Under the pieces are notes generated by a model, which saw only the letters and a program-made list of their open reading frames with translations, was not told the origin of the DNA and made no database searches. A DNA stretch of 64,000 nucleotides from Sanghuangporus weigelae (lineage: Eukaryota; Basidiomycota; Agaricomycetes; Hymenochaetales; Hymenochaetaceae). This document shows, one piece after another, positions 53,839-64,000 of the stretch (the stretch's first letter is position 1; the number at the start of each line of letters is the position of its first letter). The stretch is taken from positions 2,046,001 through 2,110,000 of the forward strand of contig CP137324.1 of the NCBI GenBank assembly GCA_033182465.1, given 5' to 3'. The position numbers and the translations under genes were made by a program.

Positions 53839-56426
53839 CTAGCTCCCCCGGCCCATTCTAACCTCAACAGTGATATTCACAGCCATAATCACTAAATAAG
53901 ACAACACCAAAAAGATCCCCCAGCTCCTCGTCAAATGGTATCCATTCAGCGGTACACACACCATCGTTGCCACCAGTAGCACGAGCAGCCCCAGCGCACT
54001 CACCACGAGCGTCTCGCTGAAGTCGAGCGCGTAGGGCTTGTTATGTTGCGAGCGGACGACGACAGAGCCCGATATGCCGACGCCGAGCAGCATGTTGAGC
54101 ATGGGTCCGCCGAAGCAGGCGGAGAAGCCCATGACGGGCGCGAAGGCCGCGACGGAGACGTTCGCGACGAAATCAGCAAGGGAGTTCCCCACGGCGAAGA
54201 TCGTGAGTCCGATTATTGCGTCCGATAGCCCGAAGATGAAGCCGAATGTCTGTATTAAAATACCAGACACAATGAATATGTTCCTGAAAGCCAAGATGGA
54301 GAATGCAGGACTGACCTTGAGAACGTTAACGACTTCATCGGCGATGGCCATGATCCAAACAACAGCAACGAAGAACCCCATGAAACATCTCGCCATCTGC
54401 GCGAGCGGATCGTTCCCCTTCTTCGCAAACGCCAGTACCAGGACCGCTCCCGCAACGCCTGCACCAAGCGTCGCGACCAGCACCCACACCTCCCTCTTCC
54501 AGTCCATCCCGGAGAACAGCACTGCAACGCAGAATAAAGGACCGAGGACCATCTGCACGGCCATGAGCCACTTGTTGAACTTCAACTCGTGCATCTCTTC
54601 TTGTACGTCGTCTTCTGCCGTCAAAACGCGCTCGATACCTTCTTCCTCGAAATCAACGAGTCGGCCTTCGGGTACGACTCCGTTCCCGTTAAGCACGATC
54701 GCCGCCCCTTCCGAGCCGATCTTCTCTTCGTGTTCCGAAGCATTGCGAGGCGTAACTTGCACAGGTAGCGTTACGGTAAGGAACAGAACGGCAGGGACAG
54801 CAAACACGGACGCGATCATCCCCAACACGCTCTTCTCGCGCATGTTGTGCAGTGTTGGGAAGAGCACGTGTAATGTGTGTCGGAAAGCACGCGCGATGCG
54901 CTGTCGACGCGTACGATGGTGACAGTGGCCCTGCGCACCTCCTGGAGAGCTTAAGAGCCCTAAGTTCCCTGCGTCGAACGAGGCTTCGGAAGTACCTGTG
55001 GGAGAGGCAGGTATTGTAGATATAAGAGGAATTTCGGATGGCTCACGTCCCCGTCCACGTCCTCCTGGCACAGTAAGAGTTGGAGGAGGCGAAGCCGTAC
55101 TTTCCCTATCCGATCCTTGTAAAACGGTATTCTGCGAATGCGGAGATCGCGGATATAAAGGCAGAGCAGGACCATCCCATCTCCCAGTATCCTGGCTCGC
55201 CACTGAATGGCTGGAGCGAGAAGACGTTCTGCGCGAGAGCGAATGCGCATGATGGTGATAATGTCCGCCTGCATACGGCGAGACGGGGCTCTCGAACATA
55301 TGTAACGAGGCACCAGCAGATTGGTTCTGCAACGACGCGATGACTTGTCGGAATTCCAACGCACCGACCAGGGAAAACGAAGGCATTTGGGAGATTTGAG
55401 GAGAATGTGTTGGAGAGGGTGAACGAGAATGAGGGCGAGGTCGGAGAGCATCAGTCTCTAACCCTAAAGCGGACGGTGCTGCTGGACTCGAATGTGCTCG
55501 CTGTCGATGGGGCGTGGGTGCAGGTATAGACAGGTAGTCGGACGCTGCGTTGAACAGGTTAACAAGTACATCGTTATTGATTCAGAATGCAACGTACGGT
55601 CGTCCCGGTAAGGCTCAGGCAACTCCTCATCCGCATACTCCCCTCTCACGATAGCCTCAAGCTGCTTCTTCCTAAACTGCCTCTTATCCCACCAAGTCCC
55701 CACAACCACCACAATCACATACACCACATACAGCCCGATAAGTGTAGCAGCTTCCCAGGCTCTGATATGTTCATCCCACAATATACCAAGCAGTAGAGCA
55801 ACAGCAACAGTGAAGAACCCGACGTCCCGAAGGAACGGACGAGCATTAACAGAAAAGGGTCGGATAATGCACATCGTGCCCGCTACAACTGAGACGATGA
55901 AGCTCGCAGCACCCAATAGCTCTCCAATCGCTAGCGCACCCGCACCAGCACGCATAGCAGAGAACGTGCTAAAAACGTCCGGGGAGCCATTTCCCAATGC
56001 AAGGAACGTGACGCCCGCAACGTTCTCATCCAGCCCCAGTCTCGCTGCGAGAGTAGCGAGATTCGGACAGAAGAAATCCGATGCGCTTATCCCGAGTGTA
56101 CTGAAGAGGAAGAACAACCAGACGAGGAGCGCACCGAATATGAACGGTCTCGCCGCTGGTGCGCTGCAGAAGTAGGAATGGAGGTACGGGATGGAGAGGA
56201 ACGTATCTCCCACGCCGCAGTGTTCCTTTACGTATGCGCATTGATCGGCGAGCGGGACGGAGAGCGGGGCGCACACCTCTCCGCCGACACTCCGCCTTAG
56301 GATACCGCTGATGATGCTATCTGAGATTGAAGCTGACGATGCATAGCGAGAGTGCGACCAGAGGATAGACTGGAATACGATGAACGCGACGAAAGCAAGC
56401 CTTATGATGCGCAAGTTGGACGACAT
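53839..56426 (-). CDS. Sodium/calcium exchanger family transporter (NCLX/CCX-type)
   Basis: Exons: 56426-55598, 55544-54316, 54249-53839; predicted 822 aa. An N-terminal signal-like hydrophobic segment is followed by a Cys-containing loop. A first membrane block has alpha-repeat 1 (GNGSPDVFSTF, about 145-155). A long Ser/Pro/His-rich cytosolic loop of about 270 residues follows. A second block has alpha-repeat 2 (GNSLADFVANVSVAAFAPVM, about 707-726). GNGSPD and GNSLAD are the ion-binding motifs of the family. It resembles fungal and animal K+-independent exchangers of mitochondria or vacuole membranes. The 66-nt intron (54315-54250) is in frame without a stop; splicing it gives the family-like NVLKTFGFIFGLSDA. 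Confidence 0.92.
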
Positions 56427-56670
56427 TCGGTGCTCGTCGTCGTCGTCGGTGATAGCGATGAAGGAAAGCTACGGACACGGATACGGACACGGACACATGC
56501 AGACGGCACGGTAATGGGAAGTATCGGCACAGCCTCAGTCGACGTCAGATCGCCACATAGCACGTGATCTCTCAATGTTACTCGAATAGAATAAATTTAT
56601 ATTGATCAAGTAAACCCAGCTGATATTCAAAACATATAGTCCAGAGGGAGAAAGGTATCATAGGTTCCAT
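56427..56670. other. Exchanger promoter and downstream gene 3' side
   Basis: Contains a repeated GGACACGGATACGGACACGG-like word upstream of the exchanger start (56471-56490) and a CACGTG box at 56560-56565. Confidence 0.4.
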
Positions 56671-57444
56671 TCAGAAGGTACTCAAGAATACTGCAGATAA
56701 CACGGCAGGGACAACAAGGCCCAAAGCAATCATAAATCCACCCTTCAAGCTCGCATCGCCGCTCGTCAGTCCAGGTATACTCGCCGCATCCGTCCCCGTA
56801 GCAGTCGCAGTCGGATCAGTAAGCGTCGCCGTCCTCGTGTTCGAAATAATCGGCGGGAGGACATCCGTGTCAGTTGGGATAGAGGAAGAGAATGTGATCG
56901 ATCTCGACGCTCCAGTAGCAATCCCAGTCACCGTAGCGGCACCCTCGCCGACAGGCACTCCCGTGAGGAACACGGCGCCGGATTCGGTGATTGTTGTTGC
57001 ATCAATCCCTGACCCGACGACTTGCCGACAGACGGCTTCCCCACCGCCCATTGCGCACTGGACGTCGATGGGTACAGTTATGCCTGCTGTCTCCAGCGCA
57101 GCGGTGATAGAGACGTGTGTCTCGTCCTGCACCAGGGTCACTGCGCGTCAAAATAGAAGTAAATGAGTTTGGTGAGCGAATCAAAAGACTAGAAAAGACG
57201 TACTGGTGTAGGGAACGCTGAGCTCGGCGAACGTCGCGGAAAGGACGAACGTTGTGCCATCTGCACCGGTCCCGACAGCTTCCCCACTCAAGCCATCGTC
57301 CATGAACCCGACAGGGAACAGCGAGGCAGTTGATACCTGCGCTCGCACAACTGCATCGAGCAAATCGATCAATCACTTGTTCCTTTGTACCTGAGAAGAC
57401 TCACCGTTTGCAACAGCGAGAATGAGCAAAGCCGACGCGATCAT
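56671..57444 (-). CDS. Secreted GPI-anchor-type protein (paralogue of 29416-30413)
   Basis: Exons: 57444-57405, 57350-57204, 57140-56671; predicted 218 aa. A signal peptide MIASALLILAVANVVRAQ is completed by splicing. Then FPVGFMDDGLSGEAVGTGADG, a domain with two Cys (DVQCAMGGGEAVC), a Thr/Ala-rich stretch, and a C-terminal hydrophobic segment (FMIALGLVVPAVLSAVFLS) after SGDASLKGG, as for GPI addition. Compared with the 284-aa gene at 29416-30413 it shares the FPV...GE.(I/V)G(S/T)G opening, the two-Cys spacing and the intron phases, but has a much shorter mucin-like part. TATATAA lies about 140 bp upstream of the ATG. Confidence 0.7.
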
Positions 57445-58449
57445 TTTGAAGGAGTGAAAGAAAAGTCCGCTTTCTGGACAGAAAGGACAGGCGGATTTGC
57501 TCGACTGAAGGGAAGCAGGAAACGCGTTTGAAGGGGGGAACAAGAACGCGCCAGACTAACCCATCCCTTTTACCCAGGGCGCGTTATATACTCGCCAAGG
57601 AACAACAGTCTCGTCTCATTCAAGACAGAACTCTACTGCCCTGAAGGAAGCACTTGGCCTGATATGGCAAGAATGAGCGTCGGTTTCGTGATGGGCGATC
57701 TCGGATGATTCGGATCTCACGCGCACGTCGGGGCGCAAAATCGTCGCATCACGGATCACTTGGCTCATCCCCGAGCACGTTCGATTCTTCGAAGGAATTG
57801 GTCTCCTGCTTGGTGTGCGTTCACAAGGTCAGTATACTGTCGTACAACATCGTTTCAGCAACGCGTTTACTTACCATTGTCTATAGGTCTCCGATGAATC
57901 CGGATGGCTGAAGCGCTACCGAGGGACGAAATCACGTCCATGAGCACAGCCTGAGGTCCTGCCTCGACATTCTCTTGGCAGATGAACGATGAATTAAAAT
58001 TCATGAGTTCATCCTATTCAACCTCTCGCGCCCACCCTGCGCACCCGCGCGCATCAAGGCACAACCGATGTCACGGAATCCGCCTGTTTTGATCCGCTTG
58101 CTCCATATCCTCGACTTCCTTCAACCCGAGTGGTCCGTTGAGCTGAAAGCATACAAGAGCGGTGCACAAGAATGCTCAAAGGTGGAAATGATCGACAAGA
58201 TAACCTCTCGGCGCAGATTCCGTTTGAAAAAGAAATAACTTCACGGCGGAAGGAAACAATTCGAAAATTCGTTTCACTTTGCCTGTAATTATCTTGAAAC
58301 AGTCTCAATGAAAGTGACAGGGTATAAAATTTCAGCTCTAAGTACGAGGAACCGGTCCGCGAGATTTGACAGCGTCCACGGAACTGCAACTTACCTACGG
58401 TATTTCACTGACATGTGCTGAAATCCCTCCACGGCCTTTCTTCTCTGCT
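57445..58449. other. Intergenic up to arm B
   Basis: The first 150 bp are the promoter of the GPI-type gene. The rest has only short frames. Arm B homology starts at about 58450. Confidence 0.4.
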
Positions 58450-60119
58450 GTGCACGAAGGTTCGATAGATGTAGATCATCTCTTTGTTGCTATATGATAG
58501 CGCATCAAATGTGATACCAAGTTCAGGTACCAGAGGGCGGTTCCGGACGAACATGAGGAAGGCTGTGTAGGCGAAAGATAATTAAAAGCGACTAGCACCG
58601 ATTTGCTATGCTGTATGCATATGCCGAGAGTGCTTAGATCTCCACGATCCAAGGACGTAGACAAAGCTCAGAAACTTGCTCGACATGATTAGACAACTAC
58701 CCTAGAAAAGATGGATTAATTTCAGTATATCCCAAGGAAGTAGTACGAACTTCAACAAAGCGAAAGAGATAATCCCTCCGTCCAAATTGGACATGCTCTA
58801 ATTTGTGATGTTTCCGTTCTACGAGGACCTCACGAGAAACGATGATCATGATGGTTGAAAGGAAGAGACAAGGTCCTTCGAAGTGCCACGGATAGGTTTC
58901 GTCACTTTACGCGCTCACGTGAGCGACGCGTCTGCTTCGAGTGGCTTCTACAAAGTAGCACGCGACTGCAGAGTCTCTACGCACTGTCCACAACCTCCAG
59001 CCACGCACGCCGCATGATCGTCTTCCTCGTGCAATCGTCATATATCCTTGTGCTTGTGATATTGGGATTGTGCTAACGATTTCTTTGTTTCTAGAAACTT
59101 CATGCTGAGGACAGGAAAAACATGCATCACGAAAGCCACGGCGGCGAATATCTCGGACTCATGCCAGTCGATGTTTTCTTTCTGGAGCCCTTCTTATCAT
59201 CGCTTCACTGTTTTCTCATACTTCACTTGGCTAGAAACAGTCTCGCGGAGAAGTGACAGGGGTCTGAGCGTCAGCTCTGCAGAAACAGATTAAATTCGCA
59301 ACGCTTGAGAGTGTGCACAAAGGTAGCTGATAATTTCCACAAGATATGTGCCCACATCGCCTCTTTCTTGCTGTGCATGCTGTGCGTGAAGATTCATTTG
59401 CATCCTATCTCTTTGTTGCTCCGTGATGAGGCGTCAGGCATGATGCGAAACACAGCTGGTGGTTCTGAATGACTCGATGAACATGAGGATGGCTGTGGCG
59501 AAAGATTGGTATACTCCCAGAACTAGTTGCTATGCATGCGCTCGAGCACAATGAATCGTGACTCACTCAAAGAGGTCGTTCAATAGCAACGTGTGATTAG
59601 AAGCAAGTCGGAAACTTGTTTGAAGTGCCAGGGCACATCAATTCTGGCGGAAATTGTTCCAAAGGACTCGGAGAAGTAAGATAGACACAGTTGAATTCCT
59701 TACTCTAAAGCTATTGGTCCTGAAACTACACATAGTTAATTTATCGCTGTTTGTGACTTCTGAGTGCAGGCATCCTGGAATGTATCTTCCCAAAGTACAA
59801 GAAATAAACACTTTCCTCCTATGTGGGATAACCATGCACGCATCTGAGTGACTAAATCAGTTCCCGAGCTTGCTCTGCATCCGCAAAATCCGACATATAG
59901 GAGGAGATCCAAAGGACTTGTTTGATTGAAAGGTGTAGCATTAATGAAAGAACTCGATGACTCTCACGAGGGCCGAAATTCCGTATACAGTGAAGACTTT
60001 GTTGCCTCGAGAAAGCGTGGCTTCGTCGCAATCCGGAGCTTGCCGGCCTGCGGCCTGTGGCCAGGTAGGCTCCCTGAGGATAACGCAAAGGAATATGGGA
60101 TGTGGCCACACCCAATCCC

Positions 60120-60126
60120 TATATAT
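60120..60126 (+). promoter_or_regulatory. TATA box of FunK1 copy B
   Basis: TATATAT about 87 bp upstream of the ATG at 60207; conserved in position with copy A. Confidence 0.55.
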
Positions 60127-60206
60127 TCCACGCTTCCTGCTCCTCTCTTCATCTCCAGAACTCTCGCTCAGACTACGTTCTACTTCTATCCTCGTCGTTA
60201 TTCAGA

Positions 60207-62865
60207 ATGGACAGGTATGTAATGCCCTTGTACGCGCTCACGTGATGGTGTCACTCACGTGCGTTACAGTCCCACCGCAACTGCCGATCCTCCGCAGACA
60301 CCACCACGCTCGCCATCCGACCGACCTGCTTTCGTCAGTGCCCATCCTTCGCCTATTCGCAGTAGAGTATCGGGCACTCGGCTCTTTACTTCTGACACGA
60401 TAAACGCTGAAGATAATAAGAAAGACATGTATCGTGAAACTCACAAGTACTTTCTTGGGCCGATGCCCGTTGATCAGTTTCTGGACGCCTTCGTCAAGCC
60501 CACTCATAACCACGGCACAAGAAGTAACAGAAGCTCTGAAGGGCTTGACTTCCATATGGATGGCGCATGGAGACTTGAAGCAAACATGTATGAACCTCTG
60601 GTGTGTGCCTTCTTTCAATACGATTTATCTCGCCGCTGACCATATCCTACCAGGTAGCTGCACTGGAGAAACTCAACCTCAGTCATCTTTGCTTCAAGAT
60701 TACTGCTAAGAATGGCGACCCAGACTGGGTTGTTGAGGATCTGGCTCCGGACATCTCTGTTTATAGTAAAGATCGTTGGAACAATAGACGTCGAGCGAAG
60801 ACCGATTTCGACAAAGATCATTCGGATACCGACTTCTCCGCTATGGAAATCCCCACGGAAATCAAACTACGTGCAAGGAGCGATCCATTCAGAAATCTTA
60901 AAGATGGAGACGACGCGACAAAGCACCAGTTTGTCAGGACCGATATTGCGTCGCAGGAAATAATTGGACAGATCTGTGCCTATGCGTCTGCGCAAATGGG
61001 AATGGCGTTCCGAACTCACTGTTTCTCTGTTTTCATTGCCGGTAATATTGCCCGTCTGATTCGCTGGGACAGGGCCGGTGCAGTCGTCACCAGATCGTTC
61101 AAGTATATGGAGATTTCCTGGCTTCTGGATTTCTTCAAGCGCTATGACAGATTATCGCAACTGCAGCGTGGATGGGACCGGACTGTCCTTCCCTTGAAAG
61201 TATCGGAAGCGAGCGAGGCCCGTGACGCGCTAATCCAGCAACGATTCAGCGACGAAACTGAGGAAGAGTTTCAAGAACGGTCTGCATACTTCCAAAATGC
61301 GAGATATTACAAGTTTCTTGTCCCGGTGCTTTCGAAGGGTCAGGAAACAGACGCAGTGCGAGCGAAGACCTTTATAGGTGCTTTCCCGAGACGGTGGGCC
61401 TGCTCATTGCTAGGTCGCAACTCACGTGGGACACCTGTTTACGACCCAGATACTGGCGGAATCCATTGGCTTAAAGATTCCTGGAGAATCGACATGAAAT
61501 CGGTTGTAGTCGAACATGAGTCATACGAAAAAATGGAACAATGCAAGGTCCGGAATCTTATTCCATTACTGACTGCCGGCGATGTGCGGCTCCTGGATGA
61601 GATCTACGAAGAATTGAGTCGCGCAGTGCATATCGATTTGAAGGCTTTTCGAGACGTCAGCTCTTCGGATGCGTCGGCTTCGACTTCTGAGCAAGAAGGG
61701 CAGATGCCCGTCCGTGGATCCGTATACAATACGGTTCATTGCACTATGACTGACAAGCTGATCGGTGAAGATTGGGTTTGCGGAGACAAGGAGTTCTTTT
61801 GGCGAAACATGCTTGGTTACTCCCAGTACCGGATCGTTCTCAGAGACGTTGGACGCGATCTGACATCATTCCCGTCCACAACGGTACTCTTACAAGCAGT
61901 GGCGGACGCTTTACTTTGTAAGTGCTCAATTAGTCCTCATGACGCTTCCTACTACTAATAGTTCACACAGGCCATTCCGATGCGCTGTTTAACTCAGAGA
62001 TCCTTCATCGCGACATAAGCCCGAGCAACATTTTAATTATGGATGGTGGAGTGGGTAGACTGATTGACTGGGATCTTTGCAGACATGCCAATCAAGGTCA
62101 GTCACATCGCCCGGGTCGCACTGTAAGTTCATTTTATTTCTCTTAATATGTTGGAGAGTGAGATGTCTTGTTTAGGGCACTTGGCAATTCATTTCTGGAG
62201 CACTTCTGGAATCACCAACGACGAAGGTCCACGATTGTACTGACGATTTGGAGTCTTTCCTTCACACATTGACGTTCACGCTCATTCGATTCTCGAGCTC
62301 ATCATTGGGACCTCCTGAACTGTCTCGTTTCTTGAGTATGTTTGATGAAGAGTGGGACCTTCCTGAGGGCAAGACCATTGGCGGAAGTGCAAAGTCCGAT
62401 AAATTGGGGAGAGCGGGCGGATATGTTGCCAAGTTGGATTTTCCGGGGCGTCCTGGACTGCGCAAACTTCTGTTGGACTTCTCGCGTCTATTCCTTGCGG
62501 TATATTGTCTCGAGCCAACCGAGGAGACGAAGGCACAGATCGAGCTATTGATGACGCGGGAGGGAGGAGGACTGAAGATTCGCGGAATGGTCCTCGAACT
62601 TCTCAAGCGAGTGGAAGATCTAAAGGAATGGTTGGAAAACCCCGGGTCAAAGAAAATCAAATTTCCGAGTGGAACCGGTACCCAGAAAGGTAAACGGCCT
62701 CGGAACGAGCGTATGCCGTTCCAGCGGATCTCTTATGTGTCCACCGGTATATCGGAAATCATGGATGCTGTACCGGAAGGGGATGAGAATGATCCAGTTC
62801 AGGAGGAGGAAGGGGGAGAAGATCGGAAGGCAAAGAGGATCCGTTCTGATGTCGAAACGAATTGA
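60207..62865 (+). CDS. FunK1-type fungal protein kinase, copy B
   Basis: Exons: 60207-60214 (8 nt), 60270-60600, 60654-61917, 61971-62122, 62176-62865; predicted 814 aa. Same plan as copy A: Pro-rich N-terminus (DPPQTPPRSP), helical region, kinase core with EILHRDISPSNILIMD (HRD near 547), LIDWDLC (near 566) and GTWQF (586 on), and an acidic end with KAKRIRSD. Differences from A are mostly single residues and small length changes in the linkers, and all five exon borders match. The frame is intact. The tiny 8-nt first coding exon (ATGGACAG) is shared by both copies. Confidence 0.88.
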
Positions 62866-63253
62866 TAGTAAGTCATCGTGAGGGTAGGTATATTCTGTAA
62901 TTATGTTGTGTACTGTACTCGATTGTATAATTTACAACTGCGAGTCGGTTGGATTATTGGTTCGTGTCAACTAGCCCTTAATGGATTCGACCGAAGGTTC
63001 ACGACGCGTGAAAGCGTATATGTATATAATCAAGGGACAACTCTACATTACTGATCGAGTATCTACTGTAGGTAGGAAATGTTTCCCGGAGCGTAACGCC
63101 CCCAGAAGTAAAATGAAATGAGTGATTGTGTTACGCGTTATCCCAACCCAGCCTAAGAAAAGAAATTCCTTGATAATAAATACCTGGTGAGAATGCTGTT
63201 TCTTCTATCACTTGGCCTAAACTGATGAAATTTGTGGTGGACTGTCATGCGTT

Positions 63254-63681
63254 ATGCACCTGAAAATAAGAGATGGAATGAGCCAGGCACAGAAAATCAG
63301 CACAGGTGCAAGTACCTATCCTAACTGCTCCTTCACTACCCTTCGAAAAGCCCACCTCAATCGTCACATCTCCACGCACTATCCTGATGCTTATTTTTGT
63401 CCAGTCTGCCATGCTATGTTCGGCCGCGAGGATGGGCTGAATAGACACCTGTCGCATTCAGTGGTTCCATGCAAGGAGGATAAGGTCTCCCAGAATGGCG
63501 ATCGGAAAGTCCAAAAATACGATGCTGATATCGTACCCTGCATCGAGGTGAAGCTCTGCGTTACGAGGTTGGACGGGACCCAGAGAGATTCAACTTCTAT
63601 TGCTTAGGTGTCATGGAGGACTACGAGATGGACGATGAACATTTTGAGGCGCTTGCAAGACGCAAGAGGAAGAATGAATAG
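63254..63681 (+). pseudogene. C2H2 zinc-finger tail, duplicate copy B, frameshifted
   Basis: Matches the C-terminal exon of the gene at 46776-47886 and copy A. It has the same replacement of the first finger-1 Cys (STYPNC) as copy A. A small deletion just after VPCIE (near 63548) shifts the frame, so the YYLGVMEDYE tail is out of frame. The fingers region itself is open. Likely a non-functional duplicate. Confidence 0.7.
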
Positions 63682-64000
63682 CCTGTTGGCCAGAAGATGC
63701 AATTATGAAACTTGAAACTTGAAGCCTTATATCCGAGGTGCATCGAGTCTTGCACTAGCGAGGGAAATTATCATTGACCCAATCGCAACGAAGAATGCTA
63801 AATCACCAGCAACAGCCGCAGAATACATGCAGACAGAGTCACGTAGTTTTTCTTTTGCCGGCGAATCTTCTTGGTGTTCAATGTGAATTGAACTCTGCCA
63901 CTCGAGTTGCAATAAAACAAAGCTGTAATCAATTCTTGCGATGTGAAAGTCGAGAACGATAGGGAAAGTAATGTGGGTGATACCTGTTTGTAATGTGGTA

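Larger units (their letters stand above)
58450..63872 (+). repeat. Arm B of the large inverted segmental duplication
   Basis: Homologous in reverse orientation to 40620-46035: 5' flank (58450-60206), FunK1, then the zinc-finger tail. After about 63872 it no longer matches arm A but matches the C2H2 locus (46470-46600) inverted, up to the window edge. So arm B joins the arm-A type sequence to the C2H2-locus sequence. Confidence 0.85.

Noticed and set aside
54038-54922. 294-codon plus-strand frame opposite the exchanger gene.
   Set aside because: It is the antisense shadow of the membrane-protein coding sequence, which has strong family motifs.
59957-60403. 148-codon frame upstream of and into FunK1 copy B (similar in copy A).
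   Set aside because: It overlaps the conserved TATA box and the kinase exons in another frame; its conservation is explained by the duplication.
1-64000. CRISPR arrays, bacterial operons, rRNA genes or a secondary-metabolite cluster.
   Set aside because: The window is a spliced eukaryotic genome segment. No spaced repeats of CRISPR type, no rRNA motifs and no backbone biosynthetic enzyme were seen.

Overview
The window reads as nuclear DNA of a filamentous basidiomycete, most likely an agaricomycete. The genes carry many short GT-AG introns (about 47-90 nt). There are two FunK1-type kinases, a C2/STAND-type N-terminal module, and pieces of a multi-copy gene family that I know from agaricomycetes. 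Conserved single-copy eukaryotic genes are also present (SDS22, MAF1, MIM1, a cation exchanger). Exon coordinates below were worked out by eye from splice signals and reading-frame phase.

Region 1 (1-11503) is a chromodomain-bearing Ty3/gypsy LTR retrotransposon of the Tf1/sushi kind. It starts inside its 5' LTR, and its 3' LTR is complete (9987-11503). The visible 725 nt of the two LTRs look identical, so the insertion is young. It has a 12-nt self-priming match between the presumed RNA 5' end (455-466) and the primer site (728-739), and an ATG-free leader of 670 nt. Besides gag and pol it carries extra reading frames: a coiled-coil ORF ahead of gag, a 358-aa ORF after pol, a 213-aa ORF inside U3, and a two-exon antisense ORF for a small membrane protein.

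Region 2 (11504-18846) is repeat-rich. It holds a remnant and a complete copy of a hAT-like MITE family (the complete copy has perfect 8-bp target duplications). It also holds a 27-bp minisatellite and three separated pieces of one broken agaricomycete family gene, split by two insertions with LTR-like promoters.

Region 3 (19060-39525) is a gene-bearing stretch. In order: a 10-exon Ser/Thr kinase (+), SDS22 (-), MAF1 (-), another MITE, a small unknown gene (-) divergent from a membrane protein gene (+), a secreted Ser/Thr-rich GPI-type protein (-), a C2 plus STAND N-terminal-like gene without its NTPase (+), a multi-pass membrane protein (-) and a cytoplasmic LysM protein (+).

Region 4 (40620-64000) is dominated by a large inverted segmental duplication. 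Each arm carries an apparently intact FunK1 kinase (41617-44305 on -, 60207-62865 on +) followed by a copy of a C2H2 zinc-finger tail. The likely parental C2H2 gene lies at 46776-47886 (-). Between the arms sit an SH3 protein (Lsb1/Pin3-like), a MIM1 homologue, a basic unknown protein, a Na+/Ca2+-exchanger-family transporter and a second GPI-type protein paralogous to the one at 30 kb.
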